Positions 18,026 to 26,937 of a DNA stretch of 64,000 bases are shown here, one piece after another. The DNA comes from Burkholderiales bacterium (GTDB taxonomy: Bacteria; Pseudomonadota; Gammaproteobacteria; Burkholderiales; Burkholderiaceae_B): assembly GCA_027484315.1 (NCBI GenBank), contig JAIXTE010000120.1, forward strand, positions 1-64,000. Reading direction: 5' to 3'. Position numbers and translations under genes: made by a program. The notes beneath the pieces were generated by a model. It had not been told where the DNA came from. It did no database searches and saw only the letters and a list, made by a program, of their open reading frames with translations. Numbering within the stretch: position 1 is the first letter of the stretch; every line of letters begins with the position of its first letter.

Positions 18026-18661
18026 TTACGCAGCAGGATTTGATTGATTTTTGTCTTGCAGCATCAAATCGTGATCGACGTAATAGGTCACGATGTTGAC
18101 AAAGCCATCCACCAGCGCATCGAATTTCACAGGCGGACTATCCGATGACAGGTTTAGCAGGGTGTTGTAAATGCCTGCGTTGATGACAATGTAAACCATG
18201 GTGTTGAGATTTCTGATCCGCATGTAACGCGGGTGATTCATCAAATACTGAACTGCCAGATCATTCAATGCACGGCTGAGCAGTTCTGTGAACTCACGGG
18301 AATCGGCCAGCAACACATACTGCACAAAATACAGATACCGCCGGTCGTTGTTCATCAACAGGGTGCAGAATCCGTTGGACAAAACCCGGATCACATCGGG
18401 AATTTCCATCTCAGGCAACTGCACCTTCAGCGTGCTGACAAACTGCGTGACGTCCTGCAAAAAGCGCTCACCCATCTGCTCAAAAATTTCTTCCTTGTTC
18501 GAGAAGTATTCATAAACCGAGCCACTGCTTAAACCCGCCACTGCCGCAATGTGATTGGTCGTGGTGCCTGCCAAACCATGGCGGGACAAGCAGATGAAAC
18601 CAGCCTCTACGATGGCGTCAACAGTGGCGATGGAGCGGGATTGTTTTGGTTTCCTGGGCAT
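18026..18661 (-). CDS. TetR family regulator
   Basis: The 211-residue protein has an N-terminal TetR helix-turn-helix (TTNHIAAVAGLSSGSVYEYF, about residues 34-53) and a variable ligand-binding C-terminus. It is divergent from the metal-dependent hydrolase gene at 18770, with 108 bp between start codons, and probably represses that gene and itself. The ligand is unknown; a fatty acid or lipid-derived inducer would fit the neighbourhood. No clean operator palindrome was found in the spacer. Confidence 0.9.
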   Translation of the reverse strand: MPRKPKQSRSIATVDAIVEAGFICLSRHGLAGTTTNHIAAVAGLSSGSVYEYFSNKEEIFEQMGERFLQDVTQFVSTLKVQLPEMEIPDVIRVLSNGFCTLLMNNDRRYLYFVQYVLLADSREFTELLSRALNDLAVQYLMNHPRYMRIRNLNTMVYIVINAGIYNTLLNLSSDSPPVKFDALVDGFVNIVTYYVDHDLMLQDKNQSNPAA

Positions 18662-18769
18662 GTTGAAGTTATCCGAATTGAATCCGAGTAAAAGGTCGCG
18701 TTAAGGTGTTTCCATTGAAACCCACCCCACCCCGGGGTGTCAATCGCCAACGACAAAGGAGACAAGTAC

Positions 18770-19624
18770 ATGACCTCTCATGCCAACAAAGGTGCTGCAG
18801 TTGGAATACCCCCACGCCTGCTCAAGTTTCCCTTGCCCGAACACGCTCATGACCATCCGTTTTTCAATCAGAATGTTTTGGCGTCCTCGATGTTGTCGGT
18901 GATGTCGGCAATTTTTCCTTCAGGTGAACGGTTTTTCATGGAATCGGTTCGTCATTTCCGCGATCAGATTGAGGACCCAGTACTCAAGGCACAGATATCA
19001 GGTTTCATCGGCCAGGAAGCAATTCATGGTCGAGAGCATGAGCATCTGAATGAATGGTTCGTGTCGCGAGGCTATGACATTGGTCTGGCTGAATCGACGA
19101 TCAAGAAATCGCTTGGCCTGTTGAACAAACTGCCACCGAGCCAGAGGCTGGCTTGCACGGTCATGATGGAGCACTTCACCGCGATACTTGCAGAGCAATG
19201 GCTGACGCATGATGAGTTTCGGGATACCTCAGACCCACAGGCACTTCAGCTGTGGACCTGGCATGCCCTGGAAGAACTGGAGCACAAATCAGTCGCTTTT
19301 GATGTTCACCGGCAGGTGAGCCAAAATCCTCATTTTGAAAAGCTGCTGGCTGCGCCCCTGGTGTTTTTGACGCTGACCCCTGGCGTCACATTGAGCTGGT
19401 TGTGGGTGGTGTACAAGCAGGGACACCTTTTGAAATGGAAGGAAAACAAGCGGGGGTTTCTTGCCTTGTTTGGTCGAAAGGGATTCATGACCCAGTGTTT
19501 CAAGCGCATTCCCGAGTTTTTTCCACGCAATCACCATCCCACTGATTCGGATACCAAGCAGTTGGAGGATCTATGGCGGAAAAGGCTTTTTGGTGAGGAA
19601 GGGGAGTTGAATCACCTGTACTGA
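18770..19624 (+). CDS. Ferritin-like metal-dependent hydrolase (PF10118 type)
   Basis: The 284-residue protein matches the Metal_hydrol (PF10118) family: an R-H-F-R-D-Q-I segment and repeated Glu/His motifs such as GQEAIHGREHEHLN and H-A-L-E-E-L-E-H-K, suitable for a di-iron site in a helical bundle. The reaction is unknown. ATG 18770 is preceded by AAAGGAG; the open frame upstream lacks a site. It is divergent from a TetR gene and convergent with the LysR gene (1 bp between the two stops). Confidence 0.85.
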   Translation: MTSHANKGAAVGIPPRLLKFPLPEHAHDHPFFNQNVLASSMLSVMSAIFPSGERFFMESVRHFRDQIEDPVLKAQISGFIGQEAIHGREHEHLNEWFVSRGYDIGLAESTIKKSLGLLNKLPPSQRLACTVMMEHFTAILAEQWLTHDEFRDTSDPQALQLWTWHALEELEHKSVAFDVHRQVSQNPHFEKLLAAPLVFLTLTPGVTLSWLWVVYKQGHLLKWKENKRGFLALFGRKGFMTQCFKRIPEFFPRNHHPTDSDTKQLEDLWRKRLFGEEGELNHLY

Positions 19625-19625
19625 G

Positions 19626-20522
19626 TCAGTTGTTTCGCTGAACCCGAAACTGTTCCATCGCATGCCGGGCCACAGGCGACAAGGTGCGGTTGCTCAAGCT
19701 GACAATGGATACATTGGCAAAAATTTTTGGAAAGTTTGTAATGTTCAGCGCCACCAATTCACCAGACTCAAGCCAGGGTTTTGCGGCCAGGTCAGTGGAA
19801 GCAACCAGGGTGTCGGTTTGCAGGGCCACCTTGTGCAACAGATTTGCATCGTCACATTCCAGGGCAAACTGGGGCGGGTTCCTGTCGTCGCGGCCCAGCA
19901 GCTTGCCCAGTTGCGCTTTTAATGTATCTGGCAGTTTGACTGATGCAATGCCATAGCGCCATGCGGCTTCGAAGCAATGGGCACCTTGGGTCAGGGGGTG
20001 CCCGCGGCGGGCATACAGGTGGCCGTATTGGCGCATCAAGGTCTCGATGGTGAGGTAAGGCGCTTCAGTAATTTCTCGGGTATCGGCCACAAAGAATTCG
20101 ATTTCTTCTTTCAGCAGCAGTGAAAGCAGGCTGGTCTGGTTTCCTGTTTCAGTGCGAATTGACACTTCAGGATACAGTTGCCGAATGGCCTGGATGGCAT
20201 GGCCAGCCAGCGTGGCACACGGAAACGGACCCACACCAAAAGCCAGATCACCCACTTCGCCACGTTGAAACAGGTGAAGGTCACGTTGAAGGGAACGCGA
20301 TTCGAGTAACAGGGCGCGTGCGCGTTCAATCAGGAACTGCCCCGCAGGGCTTGGGCGAATTTCTCCGCCTTTGCGTTCAAACAATACAAGGCCAGTCTGT
20401 TTTTCCAGCGCTTGGATACTGCGGCTGAATGCAGGCTGGCTCAAATGCACCTTGTTGGCAGCCTTGGCAAAGTGCCGGGTTTCGTCCAGTGCCAGCAGGT
20501 GTTCCAGTTGATTCAAGTTCAT
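19626..20522 (-). CDS. LysR family regulator
   Basis: The 298-residue protein has the usual LysR N-terminal HTH (MNLNQLEHLLALDETRHF, then AANKVHLSQPAFSRSIQALE) and a periplasmic-binding-protein-like effector domain. The same frame stays open upstream to about 21416, but that part is antisense to the sterol desaturase; the family N-terminus fixes the start at ATG 20522. It is divergent from the desaturase gene with a palindrome between, so that gene is its likely target. Confidence 0.9.
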   Translation of the reverse strand: MNLNQLEHLLALDETRHFAKAANKVHLSQPAFSRSIQALEKQTGLVLFERKGGEIRPSPAGQFLIERARALLLESRSLQRDLHLFQRGEVGDLAFGVGPFPCATLAGHAIQAIRQLYPEVSIRTETGNQTSLLSLLLKEEIEFFVADTREITEAPYLTIETLMRQYGHLYARRGHPLTQGAHCFEAAWRYGIASVKLPDTLKAQLGKLLGRDDRNPPQFALECDDANLLHKVALQTDTLVASTDLAAKPWLESGELVALNITNFPKIFANVSIVSLSNRTLSPVARHAMEQFRVQRNN

Positions 20523-20530
20523 GGTAGTTA

Positions 20531-20570
20531 ATGCATCCAGTGCATTGAAAGTGCATTGATTATGCATTGG
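20531..20570. promoter_or_regulatory. Probable LysR binding region between lysR-type gene and desaturase
   Basis: TGCAT-TGATT-ATGCA (20552-20566) is a perfect dyad and satisfies the T-N11-A pattern used by LysR proteins. Two more TGCATT motifs lie just upstream (20532-20546 region), giving repeated half-sites along one stretch. Confidence 0.55.
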
Positions 20571-20633
20571 ACGAAAAGCATGGGCAAGGCTACATTTGAA
20601 TCGATAAGCACAAAAAAACCGGAGACAGATCAC

Positions 20634-21542
20634 ATGGAACCCACGCAGTTTCAGAACGTGTTGATACTTGTTGCCATTGCAGGCTTTGCCTTGATGGAAT
20701 TTGCAAGCCGACGCTACCAAGCCACGGTGCACGCCACAGCCAACGACACCAAGCTGGAGCTGTTCATGTTTGTCAGCCTGGTGGCCTTGACCCAGCCCTT
20801 GGTTATTCTGGCCACGCAAGGCATTGGTGCAACATGGTTTGCACAGTGGCAAGGGATGTGGGCCGACTGGCCTTGGTGGGCCATGTTTGGCGTGTTGCTG
20901 CTGGGCGATGATCTGACCCAGTACCTGTGGCACCGCGCTTCGCATTCGCCTTTGCTGTGGCCATTGCACCGGGCTCACCATTCCGCCCAGTACATGAGCG
21001 TGCGCATGACCTTCCGCAACAATTTTTTCTATTACCTGATGATGCCCGGCTTGTGGATTGCAGGCGCTTTGCTGTTTTTGGGTTTTGGCGGCTGGGTGTA
21101 TGCCATTTATCTGGGTTTGAAGTTGACCATCATTCTGGGTGCGCACTGCTCGTGGCGCTGGGATGAACCACTGTACAAAATCCGCGCCTTGCGGCCTGTG
21201 ATGTGGGTAGTAGAGCGCACCATTTCCACACCCGCCACCCATTGGGCGCACCATGCCTTGACCAACAAGGACGGCATTGGCCACTACACAGGCAACTTCG
21301 GCAACATGCTGTTTTTGTGGGATGTGCTGTTTGGCACGGCGCACATTACGCGAAAGTACCCCAGTGAAATTGGTTTGATGGATGATCGAATTCACGGGCA
21401 GGAGCACTGGGTGCACCAGATGTTTTTTCCGGTGGTGCAGTCACGCCGGGCCGATTCAGCGTTGAAGTTTGGCGGCACCATTTATGATGAAACCAAGCCG
21501 CAGCGGTCAGGCGTTCAGGTAGCTGATCACCATCTCGATTAA
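20634..21542 (+). CDS. Sterol desaturase / fatty acid hydroxylase family membrane protein
   Basis: The 302-residue integral membrane protein contains the three histidine boxes of the di-iron hydroxylase family: HRASH, HRAHHSAQ and H-W-A-H-H. Several hydrophobic helices surround them. The enzyme would hydroxylate or desaturate a lipid using O2 in the cytoplasmic membrane. ATG 20634 follows CCGGAGACAG; the upstream open frame is discarded. The 3' end overlaps the convergent TetR gene by 36 bp. Confidence 0.9.
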   Translation: MEPTQFQNVLILVAIAGFALMEFASRRYQATVHATANDTKLELFMFVSLVALTQPLVILATQGIGATWFAQWQGMWADWPWWAMFGVLLLGDDLTQYLWHRASHSPLLWPLHRAHHSAQYMSVRMTFRNNFFYYLMMPGLWIAGALLFLGFGGWVYAIYLGLKLTIILGAHCSWRWDEPLYKIRALRPVMWVVERTISTPATHWAHHALTNKDGIGHYTGNFGNMLFLWDVLFGTAHITRKYPSEIGLMDDRIHGQEHWVHQMFFPVVQSRRADSALKFGGTIYDETKPQRSGVQVADHHLD

Positions 21543-22097
21543 TTCAAGGGCCAACTCTTCGTCGGTGATGAAGGGGCTGGGTTCGCTGATTGCGCGGATC
21601 ATCGTGAACACAATCGAATTGGCAATCACGAAACTGCGAATTTGTAGCCGCTGAGGGTTGTTGCCCAAGGGGTTCTTGAGCAGGTACATGCGCATGAAAT
21701 CCAGCAGAGTGTCTTGCAGAAGCTGCGCCACATTCTGCGTGGGCAGGCGGTACCAGTTGCGCACCAGTTCAACGGCAAGTCCGTCATCGGCCCGTAAAAA
21801 GGCCATGCCGTAGCGCACTGATCTTTCAACCATGTCGCGCAGTTCAGTTGTTTTTTCCAGCACCAGGGTGTTCAAGCCCAGCCGAAGGCTGTCAGTCACA
21901 TCCTGCAGCAGGGCCTCGACAAGGTCTTCCCTGGAATCAAAATACTGGTACAGCGAACCCACACTGACACCCGCAAGTTCAGCCACGTGGTGCGTGGTGA
22001 ACTTGTCCATGCCGTGTTCGCGAATGGCCTGGGCTGTTGCCTCAACCAGGCGTGACACAAGTGCTTTGGAGCGCTGCTGTTGCGGTATTTTGCGCAT
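21507..22097 (-). CDS. TetR family regulator
   Basis: This 196-residue TetR protein has its helix-turn-helix at about residues 36-55 (HHVAELAGVSVGSLYQYFD). It lies 12 bp after the SDR gene on the same strand and appears to be the last gene of an MpaB-SDR-TetR operon, so it probably autoregulates that unit. Candidate operators lie upstream of both the MpaB and SDR genes. The overlap with the convergent desaturase gene may couple their expression through antisense transcription. Confidence 0.9.
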   Translation of the reverse strand: MRKIPQQQRSKALVSRLVEATAQAIREHGMDKFTTHHVAELAGVSVGSLYQYFDSREDLVEALLQDVTDSLRLGLNTLVLEKTTELRDMVERSVRYGMAFLRADDGLAVELVRNWYRLPTQNVAQLLQDTLLDFMRMYLLKNPLGNNPQRLQIRSFVIANSIVFTMIRAISEPSPFITDEELALELIEMVISYLNA

Positions 22098-22109
22098 GTC
22101 CGACTGGGT

Positions 22110-22940
22110 TTAAAATTTGCCGATGTAGAAGTCTCGCTGAATGTCGGCAACACGTTCCGGGTTGTTGGCGTAGTGGGCGAAATCGGTGACGCCTGTTTCA
22201 CGCAGTACCTCTTCATCCAGCCAGGACACTTTGGAGGCAAAGCGTTCGCGGTTGCTGAGCAGTGCCAGCGCAGCATCGGCCATAACTTCAGCTTTGCGGG
22301 AAACGCTAAGCCCTTCATCGCCGCTGAACATGCCCACCGCAGCAGTGGCGATCAGCGTGGCGGGCCACAGGGTTTTGACATCAATGCCTTTGGCCTTCAC
22401 TTCTTGTTGAAAACCCATGCTGAGCAAGGTCATTGAATATTTTGTAGATGTGTAGGGAATGAAGGCACCCAGCCAGCCTTCGTCCATGTTCAAGGGCGGA
22501 CACAGGTTGAGCACGCTGCCCTTGCTTTTTTGCAGGTGGGGCAGGCATTCACGCATAGTGATCAGCGGCGCACGGGTGTTCAGTGCATGCATCAGGTCAA
22601 ACTTTTTAGTGTCCGTTGTAGCGAGCGGCGTGACCCCCAAAAAGCCAGCGTTGTTGACCAGCAGGTCGATGCCACCGAACTTCTGAATTGTGGCCTCAAT
22701 GGCATGCTTGATTTGGGTTTCATCGCGCACGTCAGTGGCCACTGGCAGGGCTTGACCCCCGGCATCCACAACCTCCTGTGCCACGGAATGAATGGTGCCA
22801 GGCAATTTCGGGTTCGGTGTGTCCGACTTGGCCGCAATCGTGACGTTGGCGCCTTCACTGGCCAGTTTCAAAATGATTTCTCGCCCAATGCCCCGGCTAC
22901 CGCCGGTAATGAACACTGTTTTACCTGACCAGCTTCCCAT
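22110..22940 (-). CDS. Short-chain dehydrogenase/reductase (HSDL2-like)
   Basis: The 276-residue SDR has the NAD(P)-binding motif TGGSRGIG, the structural NNAG motif and an active-site region with Tyr-x-x-x-Lys (PYTSTKYSMTLLS). The sequence around LNLCPPLNMDEGW resembles the hydroxysteroid dehydrogenase-like 2 group, whose members act on lipids. ATG 22940 is chosen because GGAG lies 6 bp upstream on this strand; an ATG at 22958 is also in frame. It sits between the MpaB-type oxygenase and the TetR gene in one operon. Confidence 0.88.
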   Translation of the reverse strand: MGSWSGKTVFITGGSRGIGREIILKLASEGANVTIAAKSDTPNPKLPGTIHSVAQEVVDAGGQALPVATDVRDETQIKHAIEATIQKFGGIDLLVNNAGFLGVTPLATTDTKKFDLMHALNTRAPLITMRECLPHLQKSKGSVLNLCPPLNMDEGWLGAFIPYTSTKYSMTLLSMGFQQEVKAKGIDVKTLWPATLIATAAVGMFSGDEGLSVSRKAEVMADAALALLSNRERFASKVSWLDEEVLRETGVTDFAHYANNPERVADIQRDFYIGKF

Positions 22941-22965
22941 GGTGTCTCCGCGAATCAATTCAATC

Positions 22966-23014
22966 GAACGTTCAGTTTAATATGACGTGTTGTTCGTATT
23001 CAATTCGCATTTGT
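22966..23014 (-). promoter_or_regulatory. Candidate TetR operators upstream of the SDR gene
   Basis: A perfect palindrome GAACGTTC lies at 22966-22973. The 15-mer ATTCAATTCGCATTT (22998-23012), which overlaps the MpaB gene end, recurs exactly at 24284-24298 upstream of the MpaB gene. On the minus strand the similarity extends over about 21 bases. Confidence 0.45.
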
Positions 23015-24229
23015 GGAAATTGTCGCTTTTCTTTCTGGAAATGTTTTCTGTTGAAGCTCTGCCACAGCATGTTCCTGCGCTTGTCGGCCAAGCCTTGTTT
23101 GAGTCTGTGAAAGACTTTTGGTGCTGCGCATGATGAGATGCACAAAGGCGCGAGCAGGCACATGAAGCAGGGCGATCAATGCGCCCGCGGGCGAGCGCAG
23201 TCCCAGTTTCCGGAACATGTTTGCACCCAGTAAATAACGGGAAGAGCTCAGGTGCTTCAGGTATGCAAATTGTCGGCGAAGGTCTTCATGCCGGGCATAG
23301 TGTCGACTTAAAGGTTCACCGGCCAGTGCAGCGGCCAGCCGATGAGTGGATTCATCGGGTGGCGAATGCGTAAACAGGAATTGCCGCAGCCTCACCAGTG
23401 CCTGTTGTTCGTTGTCGACCAGCCATTCTTCCTTGACACCCATTTGCCAGCCAATCAGTTTCCACAATTGCATCACGGCCCGCGAATTGCGCGGGGTGAC
23501 CAAAATGCCGCATTTTCTCAAACCCAACAACATCACCGCACTGAAGCCCAGGTAGGTGGCCGCCATGTCCACCTGGTTGATTGGCAAGCCCCATTGTTCT
23601 GAATCCCATTGCTTACTGCTTTTCAATTGATGGCGAACCAGTGCATGCACCCAGCGCACCCGCAATGTGGCGTTCAGGCCTGCACCCCCCGGCAGGTTCG
23701 CATTGTGGCTGACCACCTTGAGCCACCATTGGGCTGTGCCTGCCAACCTGGGTGCCGCACCTTTTTCCAGTTCGCCAGTCAGTATCAGGGTTTTGTTGAA
23801 AGCCACCATCAGGTAGCCGCCCATCAGTGCCATGTCACGCAACACATCGGTGGCTGTGCGGCCTGTGCTGTGGATGAACGCCGCTCCTTCATTGATCAAT
23901 GTGGTGTCGACCCAAGCAGGAAGTGCAGCGGCCTGTTGCAAAAGGGTGTGCAAGGCAGCGCTGCCTTGAAAGGAGGATGGATCCGGCGATTGAAGGGCCA
24001 GGTGAATTTCCCGCCAGTCGGGCTTGTCGGGTGATTCGGCCAGGCGGGCCTGAACATAGGCGTCCATCACGCGGTCGCCTTCAAACAAACCCTGTTGCAA
24101 TTGACTGTACTCGGCGGCTGTGGGCGCAAAGGCGCGCCCCAGCAATTTTTGTATCCACCAAGGCGTGTTGATCTGAGTTTGCGCAAACGCGCGAAGCCGC
24201 GATGGGAAGGTCAGTTCGCCTGGGGTCAT
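23000..24229 (-). CDS. MpaB-family (DUF2236) oxygenase-like protein
   Basis: The 409-residue protein belongs to the MpaB/latex-clearing-protein superfamily of mainly helical, probably haem-binding proteins. Typical features are an R-T-A-T-D-V-L-R-D segment, the R-W-V-H-A-L-V-R-H region with the probable haem-ligand His, and a long basic C-terminal helix. Members oxidise isoprenoid or other lipid substrates; no substrate can be named here. It is the first gene of the unit with the SDR (59 bp) and TetR genes. The start is ATG 24229. Confidence 0.82.
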   Translation of the reverse strand: MTPGELTFPSRLRAFAQTQINTPWWIQKLLGRAFAPTAAEYSQLQQGLFEGDRVMDAYVQARLAESPDKPDWREIHLALQSPDPSSFQGSAALHTLLQQAAALPAWVDTTLINEGAAFIHSTGRTATDVLRDMALMGGYLMVAFNKTLILTGELEKGAAPRLAGTAQWWLKVVSHNANLPGGAGLNATLRVRWVHALVRHQLKSSKQWDSEQWGLPINQVDMAATYLGFSAVMLLGLRKCGILVTPRNSRAVMQLWKLIGWQMGVKEEWLVDNEQQALVRLRQFLFTHSPPDESTHRLAAALAGEPLSRHYARHEDLRRQFAYLKHLSSSRYLLGANMFRKLGLRSPAGALIALLHVPARAFVHLIMRSTKSLSQTQTRLGRQAQEHAVAELQQKTFPERKATISTNAN

Positions 24230-24267
24230 GGGGCACTTTGATGATCTGTAGAAGTACCCAGATTAAG

Positions 24268-24298
24268 GCGAATTATTATTCGCATTCAATTCGCATTT
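24268..24298 (-). promoter_or_regulatory. Candidate operator upstream of the MpaB gene
   Basis: GCGAAT-TATT-ATTCGC (24268-24283) is a perfect inverted repeat, followed at once by ATTCAATTCGCATTT, the 15-mer also found before the SDR gene. This is the likely control region of the operon and a probable site for its own TetR protein. Confidence 0.5.
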
Positions 24299-24418
24299 CG
24301 AAGGTTTAAATGGCAGGTTTTTTTCGTTGCTATTTCACACTAGGGCGAAATATTGCCTTTCATTTTCAAAAGCTTGTTCCTATAATTCGCTTCCCCAATG
24401 TTTCAACCGGAGCATGCG

Positions 24419-24592
24419 ATGAAACCCAGAAATCATGTGGCCCTTCAGGCCAAGGTGCGGGGTGGTGCAGGTGCCCACCGCAAAACCAGCAAGCAAGCCC
24501 GCTGTGCACAAAAGGCAGCAGTTCAGAAAGAACTGAAAGCAATCAACAAGGCCAGTCAGAAAGATTGGCCTTTTTCTTTGGCGCTTCACTGA
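24419..24592 (+). CDS. Small basic conserved protein
   Basis: This 57-residue protein is rich in Lys, Arg, Ala and Gln and begins MKPRNHVALQAK, followed by GAGAHRKTSKQARCAQKAA; it should be a single charged helix. Similar short proteins (MKPRN-hydrophobic, G-A-H-R-K) occur widely in beta-proteobacteria without assigned function. ATG 24419 has CCGGAG 6 bp upstream, and TATAAT lies at 24381-24386. Its stop overlaps the next start as TGATG, so the two genes are coupled. Confidence 0.7.
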   Translation: MKPRNHVALQAKVRGGAGAHRKTSKQARCAQKAAVQKELKAINKASQKDWPFSLALH

Positions 24593-25047
24593 TGCCATTT
24601 CGGGTTGCTCAAGCGGATAGAACTCCAGCCGTATTTCAAAGCGGACGGCATGTGTTGGTGGATGCCTCGGGAGCAGGGCAGGGAAGGTATTGCATGGCCG
24701 CGGTGTGCATGGAAAACGGTTCAGTCGCGCAATTGCATAGTAAGCCTTGTGAAGCGTTTACTTCGGTTTTGGCTGAGCAGGAATGCATTGAATGGGCGTC
24801 TGATATCTGGCCGAATGCGGTTGTGTGGAATGACTGCATTCCGGCAATTGAACAGGTATTGCTGGAAAGGCCCGCTTTGCAGGGCCGGGTGTATTGGCCC
24901 ACGCCCCGCATGCGAAAACCATTTCATGACATGGTGCACAGCCTGTCGGTGAAGGCCCGCGAGTTTGCCGCACCCGCCCAATGGGTGTTGGCAGAAGAAT
25001 CTTCACAGGCACTGACCAATTTTGTGTTTCTCAATACGACAGAATGA
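24592..25047 (+). CDS. Hypothetical protein, possibly RNase H-like fold
   Basis: The 151-residue protein has HVLVDASG near the N-terminus, a central A-E-Q-E-C-I-E-W-A and V-V-W-N-D-C. The order Asp, Glu, Asp on a predicted strand-helix-strand pattern is suggestive of an RNase H-type fold, but I do not recognise the family and the idea is weak. The start ATG 24592 overlaps the preceding stop; the longer upstream frame would cover the small basic gene. The last stop is 22 bp from the convergent aidB end. Confidence 0.65.
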   Translation: MPFRVAQADRTPAVFQSGRHVLVDASGAGQGRYCMAAVCMENGSVAQLHSKPCEAFTSVLAEQECIEWASDIWPNAVVWNDCIPAIEQVLLERPALQGRVYWPTPRMRKPFHDMVHSLSVKAREFAAPAQWVLAEESSQALTNFVFLNTTE

Positions 25048-25069
25048 CGTTGAAACAACAGCAAGGCAC

Positions 25070-26773
25070 TCACAGTTTTTCAATTCCGGGGTCTGCGCGT
25101 TCAATGATTGTTTTCACAGCCATACCTTTGGGCAAGGCGCCGTAGTTGTGGATTCCTTGTGTGACAAGACGACTTGAGCAGAATGCTTCGCTGACTTCTG
25201 AAGGGGCGTGGCGAACCAGAAGTGACGCTTCAAAAGCCAGGGCCATTTGATCCACCATGGTGCGCGCGCTGTACTGCAGGCCGTGCATGTCGGTGGGGTT
25301 TAATTGCATGAACTGTTTGTTCAGGCCATCCAGATAGGTGTCCAGAATGGAGTTACCACCCCGTGCCTTGTTCAGTTCCGCGTTGAATGCCATCAGCACG
25401 GCCGGCGTTTTGCCAATCGCGCGAAGCACATCCAGACACTGCACATTGCCACTGCCTTCCCAAATCGGGTTGATAACACTTTCACGGAACAGGCGCGGGT
25501 AAATCGAGTTTTCCATCACGCCGCTGCCGCCAATGCATTCCATGATTTCGTAGCTGTGTTGTGGCGCACGTTTGCAAATCCAGTATTTGCCCACTGCTGT
25601 GGCCAGTCGTGCCAGGTTGGACTCATGTTCATCCGTGTCTTTCAAATCAAGTGCACGGGCCATGCGCATCGAAAAGGCCATGGCGCCTTCATACTCGAGT
25701 TGCAGGTCGGCCAGCACATTCTGCATCAGTGGCTGGTCAATCAGTTTTGCACCGAAGGCGCCCCGCTGTTTGCAATGGTGTATGGCGTTGACCAAGCCCG
25801 CACGCATCAGGCCTGCCGAGGCACCCATGCAATCGAAACGGGTCAGGCTGACCATTTCAATAATGGTGGGAACCCCGCGGCCTTCGTCGCCAATCAACCA
25901 ACCCTGCGCGCCACGAAACTCCACTTCGCTGGACGCATTGGATTTGTTGCCCATCTTGTCTTTCAGGCGAATCACGTTCAGTGCATTTTTGGTGCCGTCT
26001 GGCAGCCAGCGGGGTACTGCGAAGCACGACACGCCAGCGCTGGTTTGAGCAAGAATCAAAAACACATCGCACATGGGGGCGGACAAAAACCACTTGTGTC
26101 CCACCAGCGAATACATTTGCCCCGCGCCGGCTTGGTTCACCGGGGTGGCTTGTGTGCTGTTGGCACGCACATCCGATCCACCCTGTTTTTCCGTCATACC
26201 CATGCCCACGGTGATGGACTGCTTTTCATCGATGGGCAGGTTGCGCGGGTCATAACCGCGACTCAGGATTTTCGATTCAAAAATTGCCGCGACCTCTGGC
26301 TGCAAGCGAAAACTGGGGATGGATGCAAAGGTCATGGTGACCGGGCAACCGTGGCCGGCTTCCACCTGGCTTTGTATAAAGGCCTTGGCGCCACGTACTA
26401 CATGGGCACCTTCCCGCGGGTTGGTCCAGGGCTGGCTGTGCAAACCTTCTTCCAGGGCCGATTTCATCAGTTCATGGTAGGCACCGTGATAGCGTACGGC
26501 ATCCACACGGTTGCCGAATCGATCATGCGTGTCCAGTTCCGGTGTGTACTTGTTGGCCAAAAACCCAAGCTCGAGGTATTCGGGTTTGCCGCACTTTTCG
26601 CCAAATGCAGCAATTTCGGCCAGTCCCCATTCGCCACCTTCGCGTTTGACCCCCTCAAGCAGCGCAGCATCGGTCGTGAACAGGTTGTAGCTGTGCAGTT
26701 CGCTGGCCACGTTGTGAACGTGGTGTGTTTCGCCAATACTGGCCGTGGTGTGAAGTTCTTTGGCGGTTTTCAA
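25070..26773 (-). CDS. aidB: AidB-like acyl-CoA dehydrogenase
   Basis: The 567-residue protein aligns by eye with E. coli AidB: NLFTTDAALLEGVKREG, L-E-L-G-F-L-A-N, V-E-A-G-H-G-C-P and GMGMTEKQGGSDVRAN. AidB is an FAD-containing acyl-CoA dehydrogenase relative of the alkylation response; its DNA-protecting role is debated and it has some isovaleryl-CoA dehydrogenase activity. The start is TTG 26773, with AGGAG 8 bases upstream. It is monocistronic. Confidence 0.9.
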   Translation of the reverse strand: MKTAKELHTTASIGETHHVHNVASELHSYNLFTTDAALLEGVKREGGEWGLAEIAAFGEKCGKPEYLELGFLANKYTPELDTHDRFGNRVDAVRYHGAYHELMKSALEEGLHSQPWTNPREGAHVVRGAKAFIQSQVEAGHGCPVTMTFASIPSFRLQPEVAAIFESKILSRGYDPRNLPIDEKQSITVGMGMTEKQGGSDVRANSTQATPVNQAGAGQMYSLVGHKWFLSAPMCDVFLILAQTSAGVSCFAVPRWLPDGTKNALNVIRLKDKMGNKSNASSEVEFRGAQGWLIGDEGRGVPTIIEMVSLTRFDCMGASAGLMRAGLVNAIHHCKQRGAFGAKLIDQPLMQNVLADLQLEYEGAMAFSMRMARALDLKDTDEHESNLARLATAVGKYWICKRAPQHSYEIMECIGGSGVMENSIYPRLFRESVINPIWEGSGNVQCLDVLRAIGKTPAVLMAFNAELNKARGGNSILDTYLDGLNKQFMQLNPTDMHGLQYSARTMVDQMALAFEASLLVRHAPSEVSEAFCSSRLVTQGIHNYGALPKGMAVKTIIERADPGIEKL

Positions 26774-26937
26774 TGCGGATGCTCCTGGCTATTCTGCGAA
26801 TTGTAGAAACATAATTACTCAAAATAGTAAAAAACGCAAATAGTTGTAATTTTATGCTTCAGTCCCACCTGTTGCAGTGCTGGTTTGTCAGGCCATACCG
26901 TGGTAGAACGAAGGTGTGTAACTCACGGAGAAACACC

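Noticed and set aside
20523-21416. Upstream extension of the LysR frame
   Set aside because: Antisense to the sterol desaturase; the family N-terminus MNLNQLEHLL fixes the real start.
24310-24591. N-terminal extension of the 151-residue unknown protein
   Set aside because: It covers the small basic gene in another frame, which has its own ribosome binding site; the TGATG junction supports the short form.
25304-26806. 500-codon ORF on the plus strand
   Set aside because: Antisense to aidB along its whole length; the minus-strand frame has clear AidB motifs.
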